Assembly (NCBI GenBank): GCA_020628725.1
Contig: JAHDEO010000010.1
Span: 1 to 37,790 of the forward strand
Direction: 5' to 3'
DNA: 37,790 nucleotides
DNA from: Saprospiraceae bacterium
Lineage (GTDB): Bacteria > Bacteroidota > Bacteroidia > Chitinophagales > Saprospiraceae
Numbering within the stretch: position 1 is the first letter of the stretch; each line of letters begins with the position of its first letter. Under the pieces are notes generated by a model. That model ran no database searches and was not told the DNA's origin. It worked only from the letters and a program-made list of their open reading frames with translations. Below, piece by piece: positions 1-9,680 of the stretch. A program made the position numbers and the translations under genes.

Positions 1-1150
1 GCAAACATCAAAGCAGAAGCGTCATTGATGTCTACTTCGGTAGTATTTTCGCAGCCATTGGTATCGGTAACGGTGACGGTATATGTACCTACACAGAGAC
101 CGGAAGCGGTATCGGTATTTGCGCCACTGCTCCATGTGTAAGTAAACGGCATCGCACCGCCCGTGACCGCAACAGACGCACTACCCGTACACGCACCCAC
201 GCAAGTGACATCAGCCAGAACGGTGGTTTGCAAGGTAAATAATTCATCCGAAGGCATGTCAATCTCGGCAGTATTTTGACAGCCTTCTACATCAGTAATC
301 GTGACGGAATTGATGCCTTCACAGAGGTTGGTGGCAGTTGAGGTGGTTTCGCCATTGCTCCAAAGGTAGGTGAACGGAGGTACGCCGCCATTAGAGGTCG
401 TTGCGGATGCGCTGCCATTGCATACTTCGGGGCAAGTAGGTTGCGTAATTATATCTATTTCAATATCAAATACTTCGACAAAGGGGATGTTTATTTCTGC
501 AGTGTTGGTACAGCCATTTGCATCGGTGACAGTGGCGAAATAGTCAGTGCCATCACAAAGCATGTCGGCAGTGTCAGTGGTGGTGCCGTCACTCCAAAGG
601 TAAGTGAAAGGCATTGTACCGCCCATGGGTATTAATGATGCAACACCGTTACAGATACCCGGACAGGTAGGTAATGGACTTATGCTTACTGTAATATTGA
701 ATATTTCGTCGGATTCGATATTGATTTCGGTGGAATTGATACAACCGTCTGCGTCGGTGATAGTTACGGAATTTGTGCCTTCACAAAGCATGGTGGCGGT
801 AGAGGTGGTTTCACCATTATTCCAAAGATAAGTGAATGGCATCGCACCACCTACGGGCGTTACAGACGCACTACCGTTGCACACACCCGGACAAGCCGCT
901 TGATTGATAATATTACTTTGAATGGTAAATGTTGGGTCTTGTGTGATTTGTACTAGACCAACCGCAGGACAGCCTTTATCATCTGTGACGATTACTTGAT
1001 AATTTCCAACGCAAAGGTTGGTCGCGGTCGCAGTAGTCTGACCATCGGTCCATTGATAGGTGTAATCATTTTGAATAAAGCCACCACTGGGAAGTACAGT
1101 AGCTGTGCCGGAACATGGTAGGTCAGTACAAGTCAATTGGCTGGCATCAG
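1..1150 (-). repeat. Tandem SprB-like repeats of about 230 bp within the M43 protein
   Basis: At least four near-equivalent units with conserved C..C.GSASV.P.GG..PFTYLWS.G..T.TA..LC.G...VT.TD..GC pattern, spaced about 228-234 bp. A related, more diverged unit lies further upstream in the ORF. Confidence 0.8.
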
Positions 1151-4100
1151 TGATGATTGCGCTAATATCAGATACATGAATGGTAACGCTCTCCTCTGCC
1201 GAGCATAATGTCGAAAATGTAATGTCATCCAAAGCGAAATCATTTCCTGCGGCTATAGTATTTTGATTGACAATACAAATCTCGGCGGTGGTATTGCTGC
1301 CTGAATCCCAGACTTCATTGAATTCATTCCAAGTACAAACGGTACTTGAAGCAGTAAATGGCGCACCGAGCAAAACGCCATTCACGGAGAACTGAAGTAT
1401 CGCAGGATTGGAAGCGACCGCACTTGTTATCCATGTAGAAAAATCATACGTTGCATTGGCTTGTACATTCACAGTTTGACACCATACGCTTTGATTGGGC
1501 GTGACAGCTCCATTGACGACCATCATATTGCCTGTGCCTGTGGTATGGTCATCACAATCACTAAATCCCGAATGAACATTGAACGGGCTGGTCGTGACAG
1601 CATAGGTGCTTTCATCTACAGTCGATACTTGATTGTTCGTGTATTCGCTCGTAAAACCTGTATTGCCTTGCTCAAAATCGCCATTAAAAATGAGATTTTG
1701 AGTACGTGTGTAGCCTGTGACCGTGTAGGTGGTCGTGGTATTTGGCGTGGCAGTTGGGTTGGGAATATCGGTGGCACTCAATCCGTTTGCGGTTTCCCAT
1801 TCGTAATAATCTGCACCCGTAGCAGTTAAACTCGCGCTTTCTCCAAGACAGAGTGTATCTTCACTTGTGCTAATGTTTAATTCGGATAATAGGGAAATAA
1901 TTTCGGCGGTAGCCGTAGCTGTACAACCTTCATTATCCGTGACAGTGACGGTGTATGTGCCTTCCGGTAAATTATCAATATCGGGCGTTTCTGCGCCATT
2001 ATCCCAGAGATAAGTGTAGGGCATTTGACCAAGCGTAGTCGTGGTAACTATGCTACCAAATTCATTAACACAATCAATATTAAAAGGCGTTGCAGTAATG
2101 TTCAATTCACAACATTCCTCTGTGATGAGGGTGAGCATATCCGTTTGTTCATTACCACATTCATCCGTAACTGTAACCGAATATGTACCTGCGTCTGTAA
2201 CAGTTAACGTAGAGTTCATAGAACCATCCTGCCATTCGTAGGTCTCGAAGCCACTACCTGCATTTAACTCTGTATCATCACCAATACAAATCGTTACATT
2301 CGGTCCCAATTCCAAAGTAGGCGCATTAAGCGGTACGATGAAATTGTCAATATTATTCGTAAAATCACATTCGGGAATGGAGGTAACGGGAAAATCATCT
2401 TCCAAATCAAAAACAGGATTCAGCGAAGCATCATCATTTACAATAACATAAATATCTTGATTGTATAATGAGGGAATGGTGTAGTCCTGCGTCAAACATT
2501 CATCTACCTGAAGACTCTGTCCTAATGTAAGGGTAATGAGTGGATTGGCAGATGTTTGTGTTGGATTATTATCGTAAAATGTAATAGGTGTTTCAAAAGA
2601 AAGCGTATTATCGCCTGTATTGCAAATTGTCATAGTGACAATAAATTCACCCGCATTACAATCCGCATTTTCTACGGTAATATCGGCGTCAGGCGCGGGA
2701 AATTCTATGTTAGAATATTGCGTCAAAAAATTATTCAAAACCATACTATCACCCACGATATGATGTTCTTGTTGAATGGGTGGAATCGTGAGGTCGTCGT
2801 TAATATTGACATTAAAATAGGAATGTTGATTCCAGACAGAACGTGCGGCTACCCAGGGCGCAGCCGTAGAGCCATAAGCCCTCACTTGATTGTTACAACT
2901 ACACATTAATTCCGTTTCCCCATCCGCATCTACATCGACTATGACGGGATATTCATGCGAAGTTCCTGACGAACAAGGAACGGAAAGCAAGGTATTTCCT
3001 GCCGCATCAAATATTCTCAAATCATCTTCATCGCGATAGACAATTTCCTTATCGCCGTCGCCTTCAAAGTCGAATATTGTACTACCTGTATTACCCGAAT
3101 TATCGGAAGTGCTAAACGACCACATGAGGTCGAGTGAATTGCCGTTGAGTGTAAGGAAACGATAGGTTTGTACACCGCAAATACCGATGTCGAGTGTACC
3201 GTTATCGTCAATGTCGGCAATATTGGGTTGTGAAGCGAGTACGATACCAAAGTTGAACGAATTGAAGGTATGCGTGGTACCAAGTTGGTTAGGCGTCTGT
3301 ATATCCCAAATATAAACGTTGGCACTGTTGCCAGTTGCGTAAACGATAGCCGCGTCCAAGTCGCCGTCTCTATCCATATCCGCGATGCCTACATAGCCGT
3401 CGCGTGCGCCGGAGGCTTGTACTTCTACGTTCATGCTGTTATTGGCAGCATTAGCTGGGTCTAGCGTAACAGAGTAGACTTGATTCCCCGCGACCAATTC
3501 CAAGCCTTCACAATCGGCACAAAAATCATCGGGCAATACATCTGCGGCAACGGTCAGGGCTTTGCCATCGTCCGCTAAGATTCCGCGATTATTATTGCCG
3601 CCTGTTACGAGCAATTCACCCGTAATACCATCGAAAATTTGATGAGAAACATAGACTTCCGCATCACCATCTCCATCAAAATCAGCGATAGAAGGACTCC
3701 AAAGCATATAGTCGAAATTGGTGTCGATACTTTGGTCTGAAATCCATAATAACTGATATTGAGAACCGTCAAATTCGTAGCAATGTAAATGCCCTTGATT
3801 TGCACCATTTTGACCTGTGTTTGCGGCAATAATGACGATTTCGGCAAAGCCGTTTCTATTCATATCCGCAATCGCAACAGCATCGACCGACCATCTCATA
3901 AAAGGCGTATTAATGGTTGCTTCGAGATTTCCGGTTTGTCCATTGATAACGAGCAGGTCATCGTGTATGTTACCACTGCCGATATAAGGTCCGGTTTTTC
4001 CGATGACTTCCGGTACGCCGTCTCCGTCCACATCACCTGTGATGCAGGTGTTGTACGAGTGCCAATTTCCGGCATCGTACCGCCATTCTTCTGCCATTTG

Positions 4101-7100
4101 AAATGGGGTATTATCGGGTGTAAATTCGCAATCTATGGGACATTCATCATAATAAAAATCTGCACAAGCGGCATCGGGACAGCAATCAGGGTCGTAGCAG
4201 TCGATTAAGCCGTCGCCATCATCGTCGATTTCATTACCACAAATTTCTGCACCGCAAGGGTTGATTTTTACCTCAAAAGTATCGACCGTAATACAGCCAA
4301 TATCTGAGACGCCAATGACGCGATATTCGGTAGTTTCTTCGGGTTGAATAGTGACGGATGCACAATTATCACAACTCAATCCTTCCTCCGGTACCCATGT
4401 GAATACATCGAAAAAGTCGTTGACAGTCAGCGTAATACTCTCTCCGAGACAAAGCTCTACATCATCGAAATCAATTTCAGAGGTAGGTTCAATTTCGACT
4501 AAAACGGTATCTGATTGTATCATGTCACAGGAGTCGATGACTGTGACCCAATATTCGCCGGGACCGTAGGCGGTGAAGGTTTGTTCGATAGAGCCGTCTT
4601 GCCAAATATATTGGTCGTGTCCTGCACCTGCATCGAATGTATGGATGCCATTTTCGCAAATCAATACATCCGCTCCGAGGTCAAGCGGTAAGATAGGAGG
4701 GAGGCAGAACGTATCGCAGGCACACTCTATATCTTCGCAGTCGATGAAGCCGTTGTAGTCATCATCTATACCATTATCGCAGATTTCTTCGCATGGGTCT
4801 ACGCAGATGTCATCGGTGACGAGTACGGTATTTCTGAAAACTTTGTTGGGGCTTTGCAAGGCTACGGGGAATGGGGAAAGATTTAAATTGACCGTACCAT
4901 CGAAGGCATTATTCAGGTTGCTTTCGGTGACGTTCAGGTCGCTGATGAGGTCGCAAGGGTCGCGGGTTTCACCTTCGAGATTCAATTTACCAATCAACAC
5001 ATCCTGCGAACCATTTTGTCGTTCGGCTTCGCCGATGAAGTATACGCCGCCGTTTTTTGTAAACATATCATAGCCTCTATCTTCGTCGCTAAAATCGTAG
5101 GAACGTGCCCATTGCATGACGCCTTGTTTGTCTGTTTTCAGCATATAAGCTGATACCGAACCCGTCTCATAACTTCCCAAAATCAGAAAGCCGTCATCTA
5201 TGGAAGCGAGGGCATTGGCGCGGGTTACGCTACTTGCAGGAATATCGTAGACTTTTGCCCATTCGAGATTACCATCAAGGTCGGTTCTGTGTAAATGAAA
5301 AGTTACATCGTCGGCATCTGTACCATTTAAATCGCCTCGTGAGAGGATAAATATTTTATCGTTTTCAATGACAATATCAATTCCGTATAAACGGGCGGTT
5401 TCGTTATTGGCAGCTAAATAGACTCGTGACCAAAGTTGATTGCCTGAAAAATCTATTTTGGTGAGGGCTACGCGCATTTTATCTGTTCCACCGATTACAT
5501 TATATCTTCCTGTGAGGTAAATGTGATTGTCATAAATGGTGGCTTGATTAAATGTTTCGCAACCATTCACAGTATAATTGTATTGCTCAATAATGTTTCC
5601 TGTATTTCGGTCTAATTCGAGTAGTAAAGCATCGCAGCCCGAACCTGTTGATGTTTGTCCAAGAACAAAATAATTGCCACCGGGTGTTTTTTCTAATACG
5701 CTGAAAAATGCTGCCTTACTCGGAATTGACAACTGCTTGAACCAAAGCATATTGCTATTTACATAATCATATCTGAATACATAATTATTATAATTTGTAT
5801 TTTGATACAAACTCCAACCCGTACCGACCAAAACATCGTCCGAATCCAGTATCAATTCGTTCATATCCTCGTCGCCGGAAGCTACTTTGAGCGTACGCGA
5901 CCAGATTTCATTACCATCTGCATCAATGCGTGAAATGAGCGTACTGTCTCCCTTTCCACCACCCAATACAAATCCGCCGCCGGGTACTTGGACGATGGCT
6001 TTTGCTTCATCATCAATGTTTGAACCGATTGTTTTGAGGAAGGTATTGCCGCAATCTTCGCCTTCAATGAATACCCAGATGTATTGGCAATGTGTTTCGC
6101 TGCACAAGCCGTTGGTGATTTCCAAACAAATATCATAAGGACCGTTTTGGTCGAAGGTATAACTTGCATTTTCGTTATTGGAAAATAATACGCCGTCTAC
6201 TGTCCAATTATAAGTGCCGTTGCCAGTGGCATTATTAGTGAAATTCAATTCTTCATTGGGAACAGGATATGGATTGCTCGCTGTAAAATCGGAAGATAGC
6301 GGGCAGGTAACTTCTATTTCTACTTCAAAATTATCGGTACAAAGCGGGTCGCCATTCGTGCCAATTAATTCAATCGTATGCGTACCTAATGTATTGAAGG
6401 TGTAGGATGCATTGGTATTATTAGAAAAGGAAACATCGTCGATGAGCCACTCGTAATCTGTGCCGCCTGTACTGGTGTTGTTGAAGTTGAGCGTTGTACC
6501 AATCTCAATGGTATTTATTGCCCCTGTAAATTCGACAGTATAAGGGTCGGGGCAAAGTGTAAGGCAGCCATCAGATTCCAAGAGGCTCGCCCGAATACCC
6601 GTCAAAAAGAATTGCATACGGTCTTTTTGTCCTTCAGTAAATCCGGATCTACAAAACTGGTCGGTATAATCCATGTAGTTCCAAATCATATCATTTTGGT
6701 CGCTAGTAAAACCCGAATCGGTATCTGTTGTACAGGTATTTACCTCGAAGTCACAAGGAACATTAGCAGTAGAACCATCTGGCGGTGTGTCACATACTTG
6801 GTCGCCGTCAAAGAGACAATTATTATTGGTACAACCACCATCAAAAGTATGGTACAAACCCAGATAATGCCCCACTTCATGTGCAATAACGGAACTACGA
6901 AAAGGAAAACTTCCAAAATATTGCGCTTCGCAGACGATGCCATCTTCCGGTCCGCCATGTGAAAACGGAAAATAGGCATAACCCGCTACTTCACAGCTCC
7001 CCCCACCACAAATTCGCAGGACTGTCCACATGTTAAGGTATTGAGTGGGGTCCCAACGACTGAGATTTTTAAGGTCAATATCTTCGTAATAATAATCGAA

Positions 7101-7529
7101 AGATGTCAAACTACTTTGTATGCGATTGATACCTGTAGTCGGGTTGTTGTCGGGGTCGCGTACGGCGAGGCAAAATTCGATTTCGACATCTACGCCTGTA
7201 TTTTGGTCATAGTAACCGACATTTTCAAAGGCATCATTCAGGTCTTGAATACCTTGTATAACTTGTTCGTCGGAGATGTTTGCACTGCCATTATTGTGAA
7301 TGACATGTACTACAACGGGAATGGTATAAATGGCAGATGCTTTAGCTTTTGGAGCCTCCATGTACTCGACGTATTGTTGCTTGACCTCTTGTTTGTATGC
7401 CTGTAGTTCGGGATTTTCTTGTAATGATTTTTGATGCAATTCATCCGTAGCACAAGGCTGTGCTTGTGTAATGGAAAGATTTGAAAGGATGATCAATATC
7501 GTCAGTAGTAAAGGTCGTTGGAATGTCAT
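1..7529 (-). CDS. Giant secreted M43 (pappalysin/cytophagalysin-like) metalloprotease with PKD-like, propeller-like, MopE-like metal-binding, FG-GAP/VCBS-like and SprB-like repeats; 3' end lies beyond the window
   Basis: ATG at 7529 (reverse complement) begins MTFQRPLLLTILIILSNLSITQAQPC (signal peptide). Catalytic motif AHEVGHYLGLYH at 6849-6884, followed by NYMDYTDQFCRSGFTEGQKDRMQ (Met-turn region). Frame verified at 4820, 3383 and 59, all in phase with 7529. Readable blocks: CDNGIDDDYNGFIDCED, FG-GAP-like IADMDRDGDLDAAIVY, and repeats such as CVGACTGSASVAVTGGAMPFTYTWSSGANTDTASGLCVGTYTVTVTDTNGCENTTEVDI. About 2509 codons inside the window. Confidence 0.9.
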   Translation of the reverse strand, partial: MTFQRPLLLTILIILSNLSITQAQPCATDELHQKSLQENPELQAYKQEVKQQYVEYMEAPKAKASAIYTIPVVVHVIHNNGSANISDEQVIQGIQDLNDAFENVGYYDQNTGVDVEIEFCLAVRDPDNNPTTGINRIQSSLTSFDYYYEDIDLKNLSRWDPTQYLNMWTVLRICGGGSCEVAGYAYFPFSHGGPEDGIVCEAQYFGSFPFRSSVIAHEVGHYLGLYHTFDGGCTNNNCLFDGDQVCDTPPDGSTANVPCDFEVNTCTTDTDSGFTSDQNDMIWNYMDYTDQFCRSGFTEGQKDRMQFFLTGIRASLLESDGCLTLCPDPYTVEFTGAINTIEIGTTLNFNNTSTGGTDYEWLIDDVSFSNNTNASYTFNTLGTHTIELIGTNGDPLCTDNFEVEIEVTCPLSSDFTASNPYPVPNEELNFTNNATGNGTYNWTVDGVLFSNNENASYTFDQNGPYDICLEITNGLCSETHCQYIWVFIEGEDCGNTFLKTIGSNIDDEAKAIVQVPGGGFVLGGGKGDSTLISRIDADGNEIWSRTLKVASGDEDMNELILDSDDVLVGTGWSLYQNTNYNNYVFRYDYVNSNMLWFKQLSIPSKAAFFSVLEKTPGGNYFVLGQTSTGSGCDALLLELDRNTGNIIEQYNYTVNGCETFNQATIYDNHIYLTGRYNVIGGTDKMRVALTKIDFSGNQLWSRVYLAANNETARLYGIDIVIENDKIFILSRGDLNGTDADDVTFHLHRTDLDGNLEWAKVYDIPASSVTRANALASIDDGFLILGSYETGSVSAYMLKTDKQGVMQWARSYDFSDEDRGYDMFTKNGGVYFIGEAERQNGSQDVLIGKLNLEGETRDPCDLISDLNVTESNLNNAFDGTVNLNLSPFPVALQSPNKVFRNTVLVTDDICVDPCEEICDNGIDDDYNGFIDCEDIECACDTFCLPPILPLDLGADVLICENGIHTFDAGAGHDQYIWQDGSIEQTFTAYGPGEYWVTVIDSCDMIQSDTVLVEIEPTSEIDFDDVELCLGESITLTVNDFFDVFTWVPEEGLSCDNCASVTIQPEETTEYRVIGVSDIGCITVDTFEVKINPCGAEICGNEIDDDGDGLIDCYDPDCCPDAACADFYYDECPIDCEFTPDNTPFQMAEEWRYDAGNWHSYNTCITGDVDGDGVPEVIGKTGPYIGSGNIHDDLLVINGQTGNLEATINTPFMRWSVDAVAIADMNRNGFAEIVIIAANTGQNGANQGHLHCYEFDGSQYQLLWISDQSIDTNFDYMLWSPSIADFDGDGDAEVYVSHQIFDGITGELLVTGGNNNRGILADDGKALTVAADVLPDDFCADCEGLELVAGNQVYSVTLDPANAANNSMNVEVQASGARDGYVGIADMDRDGDLDAAIVYATGNSANVYIWDIQTPNQLGTTHTFNSFNFGIVLASQPNIADIDDNGTLDIGICGVQTYRFLTLNGNSLDLMWSFSTSDNSGNTGSTIFDFEGDGDKEIVYRDEDDLRIFDAAGNTLLSVPCSSGTSHEYPVIVDVDADGETELMCSCNNQVRAYGSTAAPWVAARSVWNQHSYFNVNINDDLTIPPIQQEHHIVGDSMVLNNFLTQYSNIEFPAPDADITVENADCNAGEFIVTMTICNTGDNTLSFETPITFYDNNPTQTSANPLITLTLGQSLQVDECLTQDYTIPSLYNQDIYVIVNDDASLNPVFDLEDDFPVTSIPECDFTNNIDNFIVPLNAPTLELGPNVTICIGDDTELNAGSGFETYEWQDGSMNSTLTVTDAGTYSVTVTDECGNEQTDMLTLITEECCELNITATPFNIDCVNEFGSIVTTTTLGQMPYTYLWDNGAETPDIDNLPEGTYTVTVTDNEGCTATATAEIISLLSELNISTSEDTLCLGESASLTATGADYYEWETANGLSATDIPNPTATPNTTTTYTVTGYTRTQNLIFNGDFEQGNTGFTSEYTNNQVSTVDESTYAVTTSPFNVHSGFSDCDDHTTGTGNMMVVNGAVTPNQSVWCQTVNVQANATYDFSTWITSAVASNPAILQFSVNGVLLGAPFTASSTVCTWNEFNEVWDSGSNTTAEICIVNQNTIAAGNDFALDDITFSTLCSAEESVTIHVSDISAIITDASQLTCTDLPCSGTATVLPSGGFIQNDYTYQWTDGQTTATATNLCVGNYQVIVTDDKGCPAVGLVQITQDPTFTIQSNIINQAACPGVCNGSASVTPVGGAMPFTYLWNNGETTSTATMLCEGTNSVTITDADGCINSTEINIESDEIFNITVSISPLPTCPGICNGVASLIPMGGTMPFTYLWSDGTTTDTADMLCDGTDYFATVTDANGCTNTAEINIPFVEVFDIEIDIITQPTCPEVCNGSASATTSNGGVPPFTYLWSNGETTSTATNLCEGINSVTITDVEGCQNTAEIDMPSDELFTLQTTVLADVTCVGACTGSASVAVTGGAMPFTYTWSSGANTDTASGLCVGTYTVTVTDTNGCENTTEVDINDASALMF
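6849..6884 (-). other. Zinc-binding HExxHxxGxxH active site of the M43 protease
   Basis: Reverse complement reads GCACATGAAGTGGGGCATTATCTGGGTTTGTACCAT = AHEVGHYLGLYH. Confidence 0.95.
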
Positions 7530-7605
7530 AGTTCTTTTTGTTTGATTGTTTTGGTAAATCGACTTTAATGTGTGTTGGGAAAATCCATTTATGTGAGTAT
7601 ACAAG

Positions 7606-7643
7606 TTCGTTCTTTGGTATTTTTTAAAATACCAAAGAACGAA
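7606..7643. terminator. 38-bp perfect palindrome (18-bp arms, TT spacer), putative terminator downstream of the remnant ORF
   Basis: TTCGTTCTTTGGTATTTT-TT-AAAATACCAAAGAACGAA read directly. Confidence 0.75.
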
Positions 7644-7681
7644 TAAATTATGCGGAAACTAAAGTTTCTGTTACGTACTTA

Positions 7682-8245
7682 TTATCTCAATAGGGTGAAC
7701 TCGCCTGTATAAGTGTTTTTTGTTCCGTCAAGAAATTCAACTTCTGCTATATACACAAAAACAGCCGGATTCATTTCTTTTCCTCTGAATGTGCCGTCCC
7801 ATCCTACAGAGTGGTCGTTGACAGGCAAATCATAACCTTCAAAAATCAATTCTCCCCAACGGTCATATATTTTCAAGTGAGACACGCCCGTAACACCGCC
7901 ACCACCATGAACGATAAAGGTGTCGTTTACGCTATCATCATTCGGTGAAAAGGCATTGGGTATAAATACATTGATGCTTCTATCCGCATTGATAGTAATG
8001 TCATCAGTAGCTGTACAGCCATTGACATTGGTAACAATGACGGTGTAAGTATTTGTCTCTAAATTGCTTGCAACAGGATTAGGGCAACCACTATAACTTA
8101 ATCCATCAATAGGATACCAATCATAAGTGGCAGGTTCGATAGCATCTTGAGTATTATAATTGAATTCTGTCAAATTGTTCTGTATTCGGTTAATACCTGT
8201 GGTAACATTACCATCGGGGTCGCGCTTGGCGAGACAAATATTATA
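7682..8245 (-). pseudogene. Internally deleted M43-protease paralogue: short M43 fragment fused to an Ig-like piece plus gliding-motility-associated C-terminal domain (CHU_C type)
   Basis: Frame open from after the TGA at 8248-8246: YNICLAKRDPDGNVTTGINRIQNNLTEFNYN matches the intact neighbour's EFCLAVRDPDNNPTTGINRIQSSLTSFDYYY, then switches to ...YDWYPIDGLSYSGCPNP...NVFIPNAFSPNDDSVNDTFIV...LKIYDRWGELIFEG...GWDGTFRGKEMNPAVFVYIAEVEFLDGTKNTYTGEFTLLR. The listed M at 8173 is a TTG codon. No catalytic HExxH and no signal peptide. Confidence 0.82.
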
Positions 8246-8545
8246 TCAGAATGCAAGATAGATAAGATCCGTTGCAAGTCAAAGGAATGATTTGAGGGGG
8301 GGTACAAATCGAAAATCAAGAAAAATTGCTAATTTCCGATGAATTGATAAGGCTCTCATACTAATGCATTCTATGTGTATTTTGTAAAAAATGGACACAG
8401 AAAATTCAAGGCTAACCCCAACGACCAATAAACTATCAACTTGTATCAATTGTTGGCTATTGTACAAAAACAAAAAAATCCCATCAATTCTATCCAAAAA
8501 ATCCCAAACAAATCCCATATTTGCAAAAGATTTCATAACAACGAT

Positions 8546-8596
8546 GACTCGCATCCCAACTACGGACTATCGACCATCGACTATGGACTAATAAAC
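8546..8596 (+). repeat. Degenerate heptamer array in the pdhB leader
   Basis: ACTACGG ACTATCG ACCATCG ACTATGG ACTAATA. Confidence 0.75.
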
Positions 8597-9577
8597 ATGA
8601 GAGAAATCAGATTCCGCGAAGCCTTGGGCGAAGCGATGTCAGAAGAAATGCGCCGCGATAAAAACGTCTTTTTAATGGGCGAAGAAGTGGCAGAATATAA
8701 TGGTGCCTACAAGGTGAGTAAAGGCATGTTGGACGAATTCGGACCGAAGCGCGTGATTGATACACCAATTGCCGAGTTGGGTTTTACGGGTATTGGCGTA
8801 GGTGCAGCGATGAACGGTTTGCGTCCTATCGTCGAATTTATGACTTGGAACTTTGCTATCCTTGCCTTCGACCAAATCGTGAACAGTGCTGCCAAGATGC
8901 TCTCCATGAGTGGCGGTCAAATTGGTTGTCCTATCGTCTTTCGTGGTGGTACGGGTTCCGCAGGGCAGTTGGCACAGCAACACTCTCAAACTTTTGAATC
9001 GTGGATGGCAAACACACCGGGCTTAAAGGTGATTTCTGTTTCCAACCCATACGATGCAAAGGGTTTGCTCAAATCTGCTATTCGCGACGACGATCCGGTG
9101 TGTTTTATGGAGTCTGAAGTCATGTATTCCGATTTAGGACCGGTACCTGAGGAAGAATACTTACTCCCCATAGGCGTAGCAGACATCAAGCGCGAAGGTA
9201 CAGACGTAACCATCGTTTCCTACAATAAAATGATGAAGGTTGCCCTCGAGGCCGCCGAAGAACTTGCCAAAGAAGGCATCTCGGCGGAGGTCATCGACTT
9301 GCGTACGATTCGTCCATTGGATTACAAAACACTCGTTGAATCTGTCAAAAAGACCAATCGAATGGTCTGCGTAGAAGAGGCTTGGCCCTTTGGTGCGATT
9401 TCGGCAGAGATTGCTTATGAGATGCAAAAATACGCTTTCGATTATCTCGATGCACCCATCACACGTATCACGGGCGCAGATACTTCGATGTCTTACTCGC
9501 CTGTTCTTGTAGAGGCTTTTCTACCAAATGCAGCGCGCGTAGTCAAGGCAGTTAAAGAAGTTATGTACGTAGCATAA
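8597..9577 (+). CDS. pdhB: Pyruvate dehydrogenase E1 component subunit beta
   Basis: MREIRFREALGEAMSEEMRRDKNVFLMGEEVAEYNGAYKVSKGML...GPKRVIDTPIAELGFTGIGVGAAMNGLRPIVEFMTWNF... is typical PDH E1 beta. The track start at 8441 adds a non-conserved extension, so ATG 8597 is preferred. Confidence 0.95.
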   Translation: MREIRFREALGEAMSEEMRRDKNVFLMGEEVAEYNGAYKVSKGMLDEFGPKRVIDTPIAELGFTGIGVGAAMNGLRPIVEFMTWNFAILAFDQIVNSAAKMLSMSGGQIGCPIVFRGGTGSAGQLAQQHSQTFESWMANTPGLKVISVSNPYDAKGLLKSAIRDDDPVCFMESEVMYSDLGPVPEEEYLLPIGVADIKREGTDVTIVSYNKMMKVALEAAEELAKEGISAEVIDLRTIRPLDYKTLVESVKKTNRMVCVEEAWPFGAISAEIAYEMQKYAFDYLDAPITRITGADTSMSYSPVLVEAFLPNAARVVKAVKEVMYVA

Positions 9578-9582
9578 TTTTA

Positions 9583-9671
9583 ATGGATGATGGATAACGA
9601 ATAATGGATAATATTTAATTTTCGCTATGCGAAAATCCTGCATTAGTCGTTATCCATTATCCGTTATTGAT
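9583..9671. repeat. Heptamer-word inverted repeat with apical mini-hairpin; possible terminator after pdhB
   Basis: Left ATAACGAATAATGGATAA(T) from 9594 pairs with right 9650-9667 (17/18). Perfect hairpin ATTTTCGC-TAT-GCGAAAAT at 9618-9636 in the centre. Confidence 0.85.
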
Positions 9672-9680
9672 TAATCTATT

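Noticed and set aside
441-7406. Plus-strand ORFs of 60-139 aa listed in the track across 441-7406
   Set aside because: They lie antisense to the continuous minus-strand M43 ORF, lack conserved motifs, and have compositions typical of shadow translations.
8279-8554. Minus-strand 91-aa ORF
   Set aside because: No recognisable motif, overlaps the pdhB leader; likely spurious.
8441-8596. N-terminal extension of the pdhB ORF (MYQLLAIVQKQKNPINSIQ...)
   Set aside because: It runs through AT-rich leader and a heptamer word array; typical E1 beta homology starts at MREIRFREALGEAM (8597).
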